A stretch of 64,000 nt of DNA from Holothuria scabra (taxonomy: Eukaryota > Echinodermata > Holothuroidea > Aspidochirotida > Holothuriidae). A program made the translations under genes and the position numbers. The stretch covers positions 28,855,594 to 28,919,593 of the forward strand of contig CM074188.1 in NCBI GenBank assembly GCA_037179385.1, read 5' to 3'. Shown here in pieces: positions 1-10,359 of this stretch (positions within the stretch are counted from its first letter, which is position 1; the number at the start of each line of letters is the position of its first letter). The notes beneath the pieces are model-generated. The model saw nothing but the letters and a program-made list of their open reading frames with translations, was not told the DNA's origin and searched no databases.

Positions 1-1251
1 CACTCCATCCATCCCTAACAGACTCTTAGCCAGGAATTCTGATAAAGGGACCATCGGCAACACGCAGGAGGCACCTAAAAGTGATATGGTTTTAGTCAGT
101 CTATCAGAAGTGACAACATATAAAGATTTCTTTTCGGGAATTACATTGTCTAGCCTACCACATTTGGCATAAACGACATCGGCCGTAGATGTAAACATGC
201 GCCCGGAGCGCGTCAACATTTCCCCCCTTCTAGTCAAAGAATCTACACTCTAAGTGAAATACCCCGGAAGTCCGAGGAATGGGAACACATTGACATTTTA
301 TCAAAACCTTGAATTACAGCTACAACTATGGCTGTAGTCATAGTATATTTTCACTTTGAAGGAAATTTACCATGGTGACACAAGTTAAATTTAATTTCTA
401 AAAAACTTTTTGCACGGTACTAATAAAGTTAGCTTCAGTTCCATGTAAGCCTATAATCATCACCTTCAGAATGAAAATCAATAATTTAGTGTACTGCAAA
501 AATTGATGATGACCGCCAACAAAACTTGAACCCTTTTCTGGGCTTTAGCTAAAACTCACTAAAGCCTGCTTGCTCTCAATCTGTTTATAAGTGTGCAGCC
601 TCGATTGTGACTATTGCACAGGAAGAGTGCCGACATTTGGTAATGGGGGATCTTCGTCTGACATGGTCACAACTGGAAAACAGGCCCGATTTGAAACAAT
701 CGGTTGAAAACTTGGTCATAAAACTCTGTCTAACTAAATAACCTACTGACATGGTGGAAGCTGCAGCTAAACGGGCTCGACAAAGTAGTTAAGCGATATG
801 CTCAACGAGGAGGCCAAGTTTTAGTAAGGAATGAGCAACCAGGAGTAATCCAGAAGCAATGGTTTGCTGAAGAACGCCGAGCGTAAAAGCTTAGGTACAA
901 GGAGCGCGCCTAAAACTTGGGGTTCTGTTAGAAAAACAAGAAATATTTAGTTTAGGGACGGTTAAAAATTTCAGGTTTTATGAAAACAAACGTTTCCTTC
1001 TTCATCCCATCAATTAAGTTTTAGCAACTAAGTTATTCCTAACCTTGAAAGCTGTTTTGGCCTCCTTATGCAGCCCTTCACTCTATTACGTTGCTCATAT
1101 TCTGAAATGGCATTGCATGCAAAGTCATTAAATGTAATCAGAACGTTTACTTTGAATGTTGCATTATGTAACTTTACGAAGCACCTTTTAGCGGCCATGG
1201 CAAAGAAAATGTTAAGGTGAATAAGCCCCTTCCGCTACCATGGACTCAGTA
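1..1251. other. Non-coding, no gene recognised
   Basis: I see no supported exon. Bases about 662-740 resemble the body of the tRNA-derived SINE at 21965-22190 (shared pattern 'acaactggaaaa...aggcc...aaactc...tctaact'). The rest is unremarkable AT-rich sequence, probably intron of the minus-strand FN3 gene. Confidence 0.5.
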
Positions 1252-1860
1252 ATGAAACTCTCAACATCTCATACGAAATATGGCGTTGCATTCATGTTAT
1301 AAATCTTCCAAAAAGTAATAAAGAGATGACAGACTTTCCTACAGATTCCAAATCGTATTTCATACGATGGATAACGACCATGGCATACGAAAAGACAATG
1401 TCCTAATTGTTAAACTATCTCTTTACAACCAGCATATCTGAAACTGGTGTGCAACTTAAACCAAGCGAAACTGAAGATTGAGGTGCGTGAAGCGCGCGAA
1501 ATCTTCTGTATTTCTTTGTTATATTCCATTGGGAATCATTTGTCATGTGTTATACCTATCGGAACATTTTCTCCACAGTCCACCCTGCTTGAATGTACCG
1601 ACAGGATCAGCCAATGCACAGAAAAAGAAACCAAAGCAACCAAAAAGGTCCTGCCCAGTGCCCAGCCTACTTTACCCTAAGTAGTTCCAGGTGAAACACT
1701 CCTGGAGAAAAGAACGTGGCCGGTTCGACTAGAGCCAATTGGTTGGAAAAAATTGGTTGGGCCGTAAAACTTCTTTTAACCGTGAAGGAATCTAAGGAGC
1801 TTTGAAATTGTCATGCAGGTTGAGATAAGTGAATTCCTTGACTGTGTGTAATTTAAACTA
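1252..1860. repeat. Paralogous intron segment, copy A (left block)
   Basis: This block aligns by eye over its length with 61545-62110. Shared stretches include the start 'atgaaactctcaa' and 'ctctttacaaccagcatat' further in. It is intronic sequence next to the duplicated FN3 exon, and its continuation in this copy resumes at about 7020 after a large mobile-element insertion. Short reading frames here are not genes. Confidence 0.8.
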
Positions 1861-1871
1861 AGATTTTTCTC

Positions 1872-2060
1872 AAAGGGCAACACCTCTCACCCCAAACTAC
1901 AGTTTTGGTATTGGGGTACCATAATTTTCAATTGGCCCAGTCCTTTGACTGACAGCTAATTCAAACAATGCAGAGTAGCAAAGCTTACATTGCACAGCAT
2001 GAACGGTACTGAGAGCGTTTTGATTATATAAATAGATTTTTTCTGTTAAACTTATTAAAA
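1872..2060 (+). repeat. Dispersed repeat family 1, copy 1 (truncated)
   Basis: The pattern 'cacctctcaccccaaactac ... caattggcccag ... ttgactgacagctaattcaaacaatgcagagta' recurs at 18985-19240, 23335-23640 and 35458-35760. There is no coding potential and no clear terminal repeats. It is probably an old SINE- or MITE-like family; the class is not determined. Confidence 0.6.
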
Positions 2061-2061
2061 T

Positions 2062-2760
2062 AGGTAGGCGGTGGCATTATCTGATACTATGTATGCTGTC
2101 CCTTGTTTCAATTTTTGAATTTTTATGCGTTCTTAACGACTATAATTCTGTCTTGTAATTTAGACATTTAGCATCTTTGTGCTGTGGGTGGGATTGAAGA
2201 CCGCAGATACTTTGAAGTACTGCTCTGTTAGGTTTCTGAAACCTTTAACTAGACATGTTTCTGCTCTTCTTTTTTAGATGTTGAGCTTCATCAGTAGTTA
2301 GACTTTTTAGTTTGTCCTAGTCTTAATTCGATAGAATATTTGCTCTTTCAGAGCGCCTCGATGAGAGAATCGAGGGAGGAATCTTCATTCTCCTCGTGAT
2401 TTGTTTCCAATTCACCGTCATTTAATTTGAACCTAGAAATGACTAGGTATTGTTTAGTCTGGGTGCCCTCTCAAGAGCTATGACCGGTGGTGTCGGAAAA
2501 TTTGACACAGATTCGGATTTTTCCGATATTAAGTGCCTTAAGTGTCTTAGCACTGCAGGTTTTGTTTTAGATCTTTGGTTTTTATACAGAGTATATCGTA
2601 TCCTCATTGATTTACTTGAAATGGTCCTTTGAGGACTATGAGTCTTGACATTCTGATTGCAGGACGGGGTATAGCTATAAACTGTCACCCTTCCTAGAGC
2701 TATTTTATAATATATATTTTTATCCGATAGAGATCTATCGGAGAGGTTGTTGATGAAGTG
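2062..2760 (-). pseudogene. Penelope-like element (PLE) 3' portion, copy 1
   Basis: On the minus strand this matches, in inverted orientation, the end of the PLE copy at 6170-7015. It covers the tail of the ORF and about 300 bp of downstream sequence. The coding part (about 2443-2688) holds the segment with 'ALERAPRL', equivalent to 'AFERAPNL' in the other copy; this linker lies downstream of the RT domain in PLEs. A frameshift or stop follows, and the conserved acidic C-terminus ending in LIEAL plus stop is recognisable near 2355-2420. RT and upstream parts are not visible. The copy faces left, its partner faces right, so the two are divergent. A hammerhead-like motif lies at 2246-2300. Confidence 0.75.
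2246..2300 (-). ncRNA. Hammerhead ribozyme-like motif (PLE, copy 1)
   Basis: Reading the minus strand: helix I strand TAACTA, core CTGATGA, helix II GCTC/GAGC closing a 16-nt loop, core GAAA, a minimal helix III with the GTC cleavage triplet, then TAGTTA. TAGTTA pairs perfectly (6 bp) with the first helix I strand. All invariant core bases I know for hammerheads are present. The position normally paired as G-C at the base of helix II is A-A here. Hammerheads are an established feature of PLE terminal regions. The very short helix III suggests it would need a dimer or a weak fold to act. Confidence 0.75.
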
Positions 2761-4337
2761 CTCGGTTTGTTCCGCCTTCAGACAATAGTTGGCAGTTTTA
2801 ACTTCGCCTTTTACAGCTGTACACTTAATTCGACACTTTTGAGACTTTGCACAAAGTTTCTCCCCCCTTTTTTGAGAGCTCGGGAAGTCTTCCTACTTTT
2901 TGTGGAAGGAATTCTTGATTCAGTATCCTGTTTCTCTAATTTAACTTTTTTAGGACAGAAAATGTTTTTAGCAAAATGAACAGGATTACCGAAGAAACTT
3001 GTACACAAGTTATGTGCCTCAGCCTGGTTAATCTTATCTCTTTTTAAGAGTGCTGTGGGTTTAACCCTTTGAGAGTTCTTGAGAGACCTATTCTTTGAAA
3101 GGCTATAGCTCAGAACTGAGGGCAGACAGCATGGCTATAGGCTTATATTAGGCCTTTGTGGCCAAAGTAAAAACAACTTCCCGCATCACGTGCCAATCAC
3201 AGAAGGGCAGCGTGTGCGTCCTGTTTGTGTTTTGCTCTGATTTTGAATTTCCAACGTTGCTAGAAGGCGACCAATCAGGAAGGAGCAGGGTTACGCAGGA
3301 CGGAACTTACGTTTTGGAGCCTGGTCGGAAATTAGTGCACAAGAGATTCCAAAGACGGGTTAGCAGAGCTACCTTACACTTTTAGTGTAGCCAATGAACA
3401 TTATAGCGTGGAGGCACTAAGACTTTTCGAGATTCACTGTAATAAACGTTTGCAGAATTACAGAGAGAAAAAAATAAATAAAAAATTGGGAAAAGATAAC
3501 TGGGAGGGAAAAAAGCCTATTCCACAATAAAATAGAAATAAAAAATCAAGAAAAAAAAATAGCAAGAAAAAAAAAGGTAAACTAAAATAAAAGGAAAAGG
3601 TGATAAACACAAATACAAAAAAGTTTAGAACATAGGCCTAAGTAAAAAACAACAACAAATATTTAACAAAACAAAACTAAACATTAAGAAAAAACTCCAA
3701 TCTGCAAATAGCCTCAACAAATATGGACAGTGTAAACTGCTGTAACGGTGCCTATGTGCCGCTAAAATGTTCCTTAATACTCTTGCTTCGAAAAGGAAGT
3801 GACGTTTGAGGTAAGAGCCGGTGTCGTGAAAGGAAAAACTGGTAAAGTATTTTAGTACTTTTGGGAGTGCGAAAAGACCGCAATACGTTTTTGTGTATTG
3901 CTAAGTCAGGTTTTTTTTTCAGAGACACCTAACAGGTAAAAGGTCTTCGAAGAGACCTCATCCATCAATGATATAGGTATCCTTAATCTTGGTTTTGTGT
4001 AAACGAGATTTGAAATCATAACGAAGCCGCAAAATCCGTCAAAAGAAAAGTCGATTATTGAAGCGAATTGCAACCTTTTCAGGTTAAAAAAAAAGAATCA
4101 GCGTTCAGGGTTTCCTCGTTTTCACACTTTGCATCCTGTCGGTTAGAGGAGGTTGGAAGGCAGCAACGTTAAGAGGCGACCATAATGGGTGGCTCTGTTT
4201 TTGTAAGATCAGTAAGTTTAACTTACAAATTTTGCCTTGAGAAACCTGCTCATAAAACGCGGACTTTGCGCCCCTGCTTCAAATAATTCATCCTTGAGTT
4301 AGTCTACTTTTCCTCATTTTGAAATAGTTCATTTTTA
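2761..4337. other. Interior of the PLE composite, non-coding
   Basis: No supported gene. Bases 3455-3720 are A-rich low-complexity DNA. Whether 2761-4337 belongs to one of the two PLE copies or to unrelated nested insertions cannot be told by eye. Confidence 0.45.
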
Positions 4338-4733
4338 ATGAAAGGTATCAATTTGCAATTAGATGTTTCTGATATGTTTGATCGGAATTCCCTTTCATGG
4401 GGTGTGGCGTATGATACCTTGTGGTGTAGGGGAGTATTTACTCTACTCCGTAGTAGTATTCAGATGGGCTTAAGATTCACTTTTTTCAAAAGTTATATAG
4501 CCGTTGAGTTGTACGTAGGTAAGCCTCTTGAGGCACGTACAGAAAGACTCTTTAAGAGTCACTATTTACCTTCAAAACCATTGGGTTTGGCCAGAGAGGA
4601 TCAGTATAGAAAACAGATGAGAGCCAAAGGACGAGGAACCTGTCAAATCATCTTATTGTTTAATCAGATGATTCTTGGTATGTTTGACCAGGAGTTGGCG
4701 CCACTCTTTGGTAGGCAGGTAAGGGACCTTTAA
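4338..4733 (+). CDS. Unrecognised 131-residue ORF inside the PLE composite
   Basis: An open frame of 131 codons starts at an ATG. I do not recognise the protein. It is basic and mixed, with no clear membrane segment or signal peptide. A short stretch (residues 53-75: YIA, then YVG, Arg68/Arg70, His75) faintly recalls a GIY-YIG nuclease, but the spacing between the two motif halves is far shorter than in that fold, so I do not assign it. It lies upstream of and in the same orientation as the PLE RT fragment at 5411. It could be a decayed N-terminal part of that element or a chance ORF. Confidence 0.25.
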   Translation: MKGINLQLDVSDMFDRNSLSWGVAYDTLWCRGVFTLLRSSIQMGLRFTFFKSYIAVELYVGKPLEARTERLFKSHYLPSKPLGLAREDQYRKQMRAKGRGTCQIILLFNQMILGMFDQELAPLFGRQVRDL

Positions 4734-5410
4734 GGGGACAGTTTAGTCGTGCTTTTTAAGCACTGGCCCCTATAATTTTGAAAAAATGGCGTTTTCCCTT
4801 TTGTAATCTCGAACTGTCCTTTGTGGAGGTTGACGTAGGCACAGTTTCTGAACAGCCGGTTTCCATCTGACCCGCCCGGAAAGCCGACGTATTAAACTCG
4901 CGCTTCCTTCTCTGCTAGGTTCAGCTTATTCACCAAACAGGGTGTGTTTGCCAGTTTCATTACTCCACGTGCCAAAGAGGATCCGCCCTAGCCCCAGAGA
5001 AGATTCCATTCCAAGTGGTTTGGAACTCCTCAGGGAAGGAAAAGACTGACCTAGTAGTGAGCACTAACTTGGGCTGACGCCTTAGAGTGGGTGCCTTCGC
5101 ACCCGAGAAAGTGGTAACTGCTCATCTGAGGGTTGTTTTGCCCCCCCCCCCTGCAGTTCTTGGACTGCATGTCATTTTTTCATGATGGGAATTTTCAAGG
5201 AGGTAAACCTGCAGGTTAGTCGGTGGTTAAGCCTCTTGCAGATATGCATTTAAAAATGGCCATATATCTTGGTTTTTAAGGGGTGTTTTCTCCCAAATCT
5301 CTAAGAATCACTCGTCTATTATAGTATTGTCCTCTTTTTCAGAGAAAAGAGAATCTTCCTTTCCTTTGGGTCTCAGACAGCCTTAAACGAACACCTCACT
5401 AGTGGAAAAC
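4734..5410. other. Decayed sequence between ORF and PLE RT fragment
   Basis: No intact frame. Bases 5340-5410 probably hold frameshifted RT sequence leading into the fragment at 5411. There is a C-tract at 5142-5151. Nothing else is supported. Confidence 0.4.
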
Positions 5411-5516
5411 ATGAATGAAATTCAGGAAAGGATTAAATTCAAGATGGAAGCGTCTCACGAATCAGTCACATATCTAGACCTAACTATTTTCAAAGGCAAG
5501 AACTTTGAATCCCACG

Positions 5517-6160
5517 CAGTGTCTCCACATAAAAAATTCATTTATCCTGAAATGGAATCCAAAATTTCCTGAAATCGGCGTGGTATTTCCTGAAATGGAA
5601 AAAAAATCAAACCTAACCCTACCCTCATAGGCTTCTACCTCAGTTTGGGGCCAGTTCACCTTGGTTTCACAAAAAGAAAAGAAAAAAAGAAGAAGAAATA
5701 AAAAAAACAATCTTCTTAAAAAAAAATCCTGTTATTTGCCGTAAGCAAGGCAAGGGTAAAAGATTGCCGAGAATTTTGCAAAGGACTCATGTATTTGCAA
5801 TGTGCTATTGTGGTATGTGCGTGGGATGCTTATGAACAGCCTACGTTGTTTGCCCAGACACTGACATTCAGCATTGCACTATGCATGGACCAACTCCCAT
5901 CGTACGTACTGTACGTACGGTAAGTCGATCACAGGTGTAGATTAGCGCTGCCCAGCTGTACAGCCTGCACTGCCGCTCTGATGCTCACTCAACGTAACAA
6001 CGTTGGTCAAATACGAAATTGCAGGGTAGAGGAAATTATCAGTCTTCAAATTTTCCAGATTTCCCGAAATTTCCCGAAATTATGCCTCTTCCCGAAAAGT
6101 TCCTGAAGAACATCAAAATTTCCCGAATTTCGTGTAATTTCGGGAGAAGTGGAAACACTG
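5517..6160. mobile_element. hAT-type non-autonomous transposon with perfect TSD
   Basis: The terminal inverted repeats are CAGTGTCTCCAC at the left end and GTGGAAACACTG at the right end. Both sides carry the perfect 8-bp duplication ATCCCACG (5509-5516 and 6161-6168), the length hAT transposases make. Subterminal copies of 'cctgaaat'/'atttcccgaaatt' motifs occur near both ends. The 644-bp interior has no transposase. It sits inside the PLE reading frame; the PLE frame is the same on either side once one target copy is counted, so it inserted after the PLE did. Confidence 0.92.
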
Positions 6161-6769
6161 ATCCCACGGGCGGCTGGACACAAAAGTCTATACAAAGCCT
6201 ACAGGAACCTATCAATATCTTGATAGGACTTCTGCCCACTTACTCTCAACTTTTGAAGGGTTTATAAAAGGAGAAATTTTAAGATATGTGAGATTGTCAA
6301 ACAATGAGAACGATTTCGTCTCTAAGAGGAACGCTTTCAAAGAAAAGCTCACTGCACGTAATTACACGGGCCAAGAATTTGATCACGCCATTAAAGGCAT
6401 TTACTTTAATGAACGATCGAATTATCTTTTGCCCGAACCACGTGAAATAAACATTCCACTAGTTTTCAAAATCAAATATACACCCCATTTGAGAACCAAA
6501 GAGCTAAAAGAAAGACACTGGCACTTAATATCGGAAGACACGAATTTGTGCCAAATTTTTCCAAAGCAACCGATCCTAGCCTTTGAGAGGGCGCCCAACT
6601 TAAAATACTTTCTAGTTAATTCTAGATTGAAAAATGACGGTGAATTGGAAGTAAATCACGAGGACGAAGAAGAATGCTTTCTCGATGCCCTTATCGAGGC
6701 GCTCTGAAAGAGCATAATTTTTGAAAAAATTCTTGTTTTCGAATAAAGACCAGGACAAACTGAAAAGTC

Positions 6770-6824
6770 CGACTACTGATGAAGCTCAACATCTAAAACC
6801 AAGAGCAGAAACATGTCATAGTTA
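6770..6824 (+). ncRNA. Hammerhead-like motif (PLE, copy 2, altered)
   Basis: The layout matches the motif at 2246-2300: CTGATGA at 6776-6782, helix II GCTC/GAGC, GAAA at 6808-6811 and GTC at 6815-6817. Helix I is ACTA/TAGT, but an extra A at 6818 separates the cleavage triplet from helix I and the outer helix I pairs are lost. It is probably a decayed version. It lies about 60 bases past the ORF stop. Confidence 0.6.
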
Positions 6825-7242
6825 AAGGTTTGAGAAACCTAACAGAGCAGTACTTCAAAGTATCTGCGGTCTTTAACCCCACATCACAGCACAAAGGTGC
6901 TACCTGTCTAATTACAAGACAGAATGTCCGTTAAGAACGCATTAAAATGTAAAAACTTTTGAAACAAGGGACTGTATGCGTAGTATCAGATAATGCTACC
7001 GCCTACCCTTTTTAATTAATATATTCTATCAACCGAACCCTTCCATGTTTAACCCATTGGTATTAACACTTATAGGATTTGGCTACATTTCCACGTTACA
7101 TACATGGGTTTGGTGAAAAGAAAAGAACATCATATCACATGGCATACTCGTATATGTCGTTAGTATAACTAAGGACAGGCAGCAAAATCTTGTGCGTTTC
7201 ATCGATTAGTTATATTATCACCTCATAAAGGCCCTACCACAC

Positions 7243-7409
7243 CAGTGTTGTAACAAGTCACGACTCGAGTCGCTTCCTCTCAAAATGATAGTTACTCGAC
7301 AGAATTCATGAGTAATTTCCCTTTTTAAATAGTACAGTGACTAGAGTCACTTGAAAGTTTGAAAACTGGTGACTCGAGTCACTAATCTGGTGACTCGAAT
7401 ACAACACTG
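7243..7409. mobile_element. hAT MITE, 167 bp
   Basis: The ends are CAGTGTTGTA and TACAACACTG (inverted). The flanking 8-mers are taccacac (7235-7242) and ttccacac (7410-7417), a 7/8 match. The interior repeats ACTCGAGTC-like motifs. The paralogous site at about 62445-62458 lacks the element and reads straight through, which independently confirms an insertion. Confidence 0.9.
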
Positions 7410-7525
7410 TTCCACACTACAGGATATCTATGCCGTCGCCCTAATTGAGCACAACATTCCCACTTTTTAGCCCGGCAAAGCCGGGCACCTTTCCTGCAAC
7501 GTTCGTACGCGACATAATAACCTAC

Positions 7526-7849
7526 CTTCACAGAGAGTTTGAATGCTCTGAATTTTGCTCGGTGGACCTTCCGGAGGTTCCCCATTTCTTACAACAACTA
7601 TCTGAAACTGGTAGTTAGTGCCAGCTGTTAGACGGTTAATCAGATGAGACAAACGATTACCGTCTACTCTCGTTACAGCGTACTCTTGAAATGTTTCACC
7701 CCCTTTTTGACGGTACACAATCTTGTAACCGCTTATCGGCCCATTGCCGTGATCAGTTGTTTCGTCCCATGCTGAAAACGATACCGTGATACTGTCGCTT
7801 GTCACCTCTGAGAATTCCAGTGGATCCGACCGGAAATAAGAAGGGGGCT
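7526..7849 (-). CDS. Fibronectin type III exon (gene A)
   Basis: This is a single exon encoding one FN3 domain. The minus-strand acceptor is a pyrimidine tract ending TTTTTCAG and the donor is GTAGGT. It is 324 bp long and starts and ends in phase 1, the usual arrangement for shuffled extracellular modules. FN3 hallmarks: a leading PP, the SDSITVSFSAWDE strand, GYKIVYR, and LTAGTNYQFQIVV followed by a conserved Gly/Pro end. It is close to the exon at 62566-62889 (same length, most residues shared). FN3 domains act in adhesion proteins and receptor tyrosine kinases (Tie-like, for example). The rest of the gene lies left of the window and probably right (11758, 37147), so the full protein is unknown. 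Confidence 0.85.
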
Positions 7850-8063
7850 CTGAAAAAGAGGATATGAATTACACTTTTATTTGAGGTGCAGACCTAATCA
7901 GTTCAAAATTGGGTTGACTGTAGAGTTAATAATAATGAGGGCGGATAGAGTCGCTATTATCTGCCCAAAATTTGTTAAGTTTTAAATTGCGTCACCTTCT
8001 TAGTGGAACTGGGCCACCATCTTTTGGCATGGAGTGAGATGAAACATAAATAAAAACGATGTT

Positions 8064-8136
8064 GACTCCACCGGGATTCGAACACGGGACCTCCCGCTTT
8101 CTAATGCGGACGTTCTTACCATTGAGCCATGAAGCC
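8064..8136 (-). repeat. tRNA-like SINE head or tRNA pseudogene
   Basis: The minus strand folds as a tRNA of 73 nt: a 7-bp acceptor with two G-T pairs, a D-arm 'GGCTCAATGGTAAG' with one mismatch, and a T-arm around GTTCGAATCC (B box). The anticodon arm is poor (4 bp with an 8-nt loop), so it is not a believable working tRNA. There is a direct 10-bp repeat (gaagccaagt) at its 5' side. Confidence 0.6.
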
Positions 8137-8294
8137 AAGTGAAGCCAAGTTGGTTATGTTCAAATAACAGATGAAGCAACTCGCAATTCACCTCCTGAGC
8201 AGGCGCCTGATCTTTGGAACAGCACTAGTTCTCGTTTGACGCAAGCCCTACCAGAGATCAAAGTTGATACTATCCAGGTGAACACAATTGCTTC

Positions 8295-8786
<492 letters not shown>

Positions 8787-8849
<63 letters not shown>
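8787..8849. repeat. (TA)n microsatellite
   Basis: 63 bases of TA repeat immediately 5' of the GIY-YIG fragment. Confidence 0.98.
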
Positions 8850-8854
<5 letters not shown>

Positions 8855-9376
8855 TCAATCAAACACATCAAATCCCTTTTGGTTCGTACCTTCCTCCCTT
8901 CCACAGATTCTCAACCCAATAATGGCAATATACCATGTAATAAACCTAGATGTCTGGTTTGCAGGCACCTTGACCCTTCACCTTCGTACCTCCACCAGGC
9001 CTCAAAAATCATCTTGAGGCCTGGTCGTTTCAATTGCGATTCGGACAATGTAATTTATCTCTTGTATTGTGCCAAATGTCCAAGGGCCACGTACATCGGT
9101 GAAACAGGTACTAAGTTTAGACTACGGTTCAATAACCATAAACATAGCATACGCTCTAACATTCCAGGTTTTCCAGTTGCCGAACATTTTAACCTTCCAA
9201 ACCACCAGATAACAGACCTAAACTGCATTATTCTCTACGGCTTTTTTAAGAATACCGAGGAAAGGATCAAGCAAGAGGTTAAGTCTATCCTTCGACTCAA
9301 TACCCATAAAACCGGGCTTAACAGGGACCTCTCTTTCATGAGCAACCAAGCGAGGGTTACTCCTAGCACTGTGTAA
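8850..9376 (+). pseudogene. 5'-truncated PLE: GIY-YIG endonuclease domain
   Basis: The frame is open from the edge of the (TA)n tract to a TAA after 9376, and there is no ATG at its start, so this is a fragment of a longer protein. It contains a Cys cluster (C..PRCLVC), then VIYLLYC..C and YIGETG, followed by an Arg-rich stretch and the HKHSIR histidine. This is the GIY-YIG nuclease layout found at the C-terminus of Penelope-like elements. A conserved EERIKQEVKSI helix follows. In PLEs this domain nicks target DNA to prime reverse transcription. The fragment is bounded by (TA)n on both sides, which fits insertion into or alongside AT repeats. Confidence 0.85.
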
Positions 9377-9401
9377 GGTTTTTACCATTTTGTGTTTTCA
9401 A

Positions 9402-9432
9402 CTGAGGAAGAGCAGTGGTGTCACGCTCGAAA
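9402..9432 (+). ncRNA. Possible degenerate hammerhead core in PLE 3' region
   Basis: CTGAGGA at 9402-9408, a 4-bp helix GAGC/GCTC and GAAA at 9429-9432 resemble the helix II side of a hammerhead, just past the endonuclease ORF. I could not find a convincing helix I or cleavage triplet, so this is only suggestive. Confidence 0.3.
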
Positions 9433-9546
9433 TATTTTGTACGTATTCTTCTTCGATAAATTCTAGTTGGAAATGAAAGTACCATTTTTTATTTCGTTTT
9501 TCTATTGCATCTGTTTACTTTTCCAACACACGCAATCTATTATGTC

Positions 9547-10287
<741 letters not shown>

Positions 10288-10359
10288 GCTGTAACTAATT
10301 TTAACGGTGTTACGGTTCAGTATTTGGTGTAACTGATGGCCGTTAAAATTAGTTACAGC
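10288..10359. repeat. Short inverted repeat (20-bp arms)
   Basis: The arms gctgtaactaattttaacgg (10288-10307) and its complement (10340-10359) flank a 32-base loop. It could be a very small MITE or a chance hairpin. The right arm runs into the start of the GIY-YIG fragment. Confidence 0.6.

Larger units (their letters stand above)
5411..7015 (+). pseudogene. Penelope-like element RT end and 3' region, copy 2
   Basis: The frame from 5411 encodes an RT palm/thumb fragment with YLDLTIFKG, typical of PLE reverse transcriptases. It is interrupted at 5516 by a hAT insertion and resumes in the same frame at 6169. There it gives the LDTK..Y.KPT region and RYVRLSNNE, then the post-RT linker (HWHLISEDT, AFERAPNL), and it stops at 6705-6707. 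No GIY-YIG endonuclease follows: the ORF ends in an acidic tail and LIEAL. Copy 1 has the same ending, so this may be how the family ends. Some PLEs carry the endonuclease at the N-terminus (permuted, Naiad-like) or lack it. The non-coding tail to about 7015 has a hammerhead-like motif and matches the inverted copy at 2062. It is inactive because its 5' part is lost and it is interrupted. Confidence 0.8.
7020..8030. repeat. Paralogous segment, copy A (right block, includes FN3 exon)
   Basis: It aligns with about 62235-63020, covering introns on both sides as well as the FN3 exon. Together with 1252-1860 it forms one duplicate; the other is 61545-63020. Differences include the MITE at 7243-7409, which is absent from the other copy. 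Confidence 0.82.

Noticed and set aside
8064..8136. Functional tRNA gene
   Set aside because: The anticodon arm does not form a 5-bp stem with a 7-base loop, and the D-stem has a mismatch.
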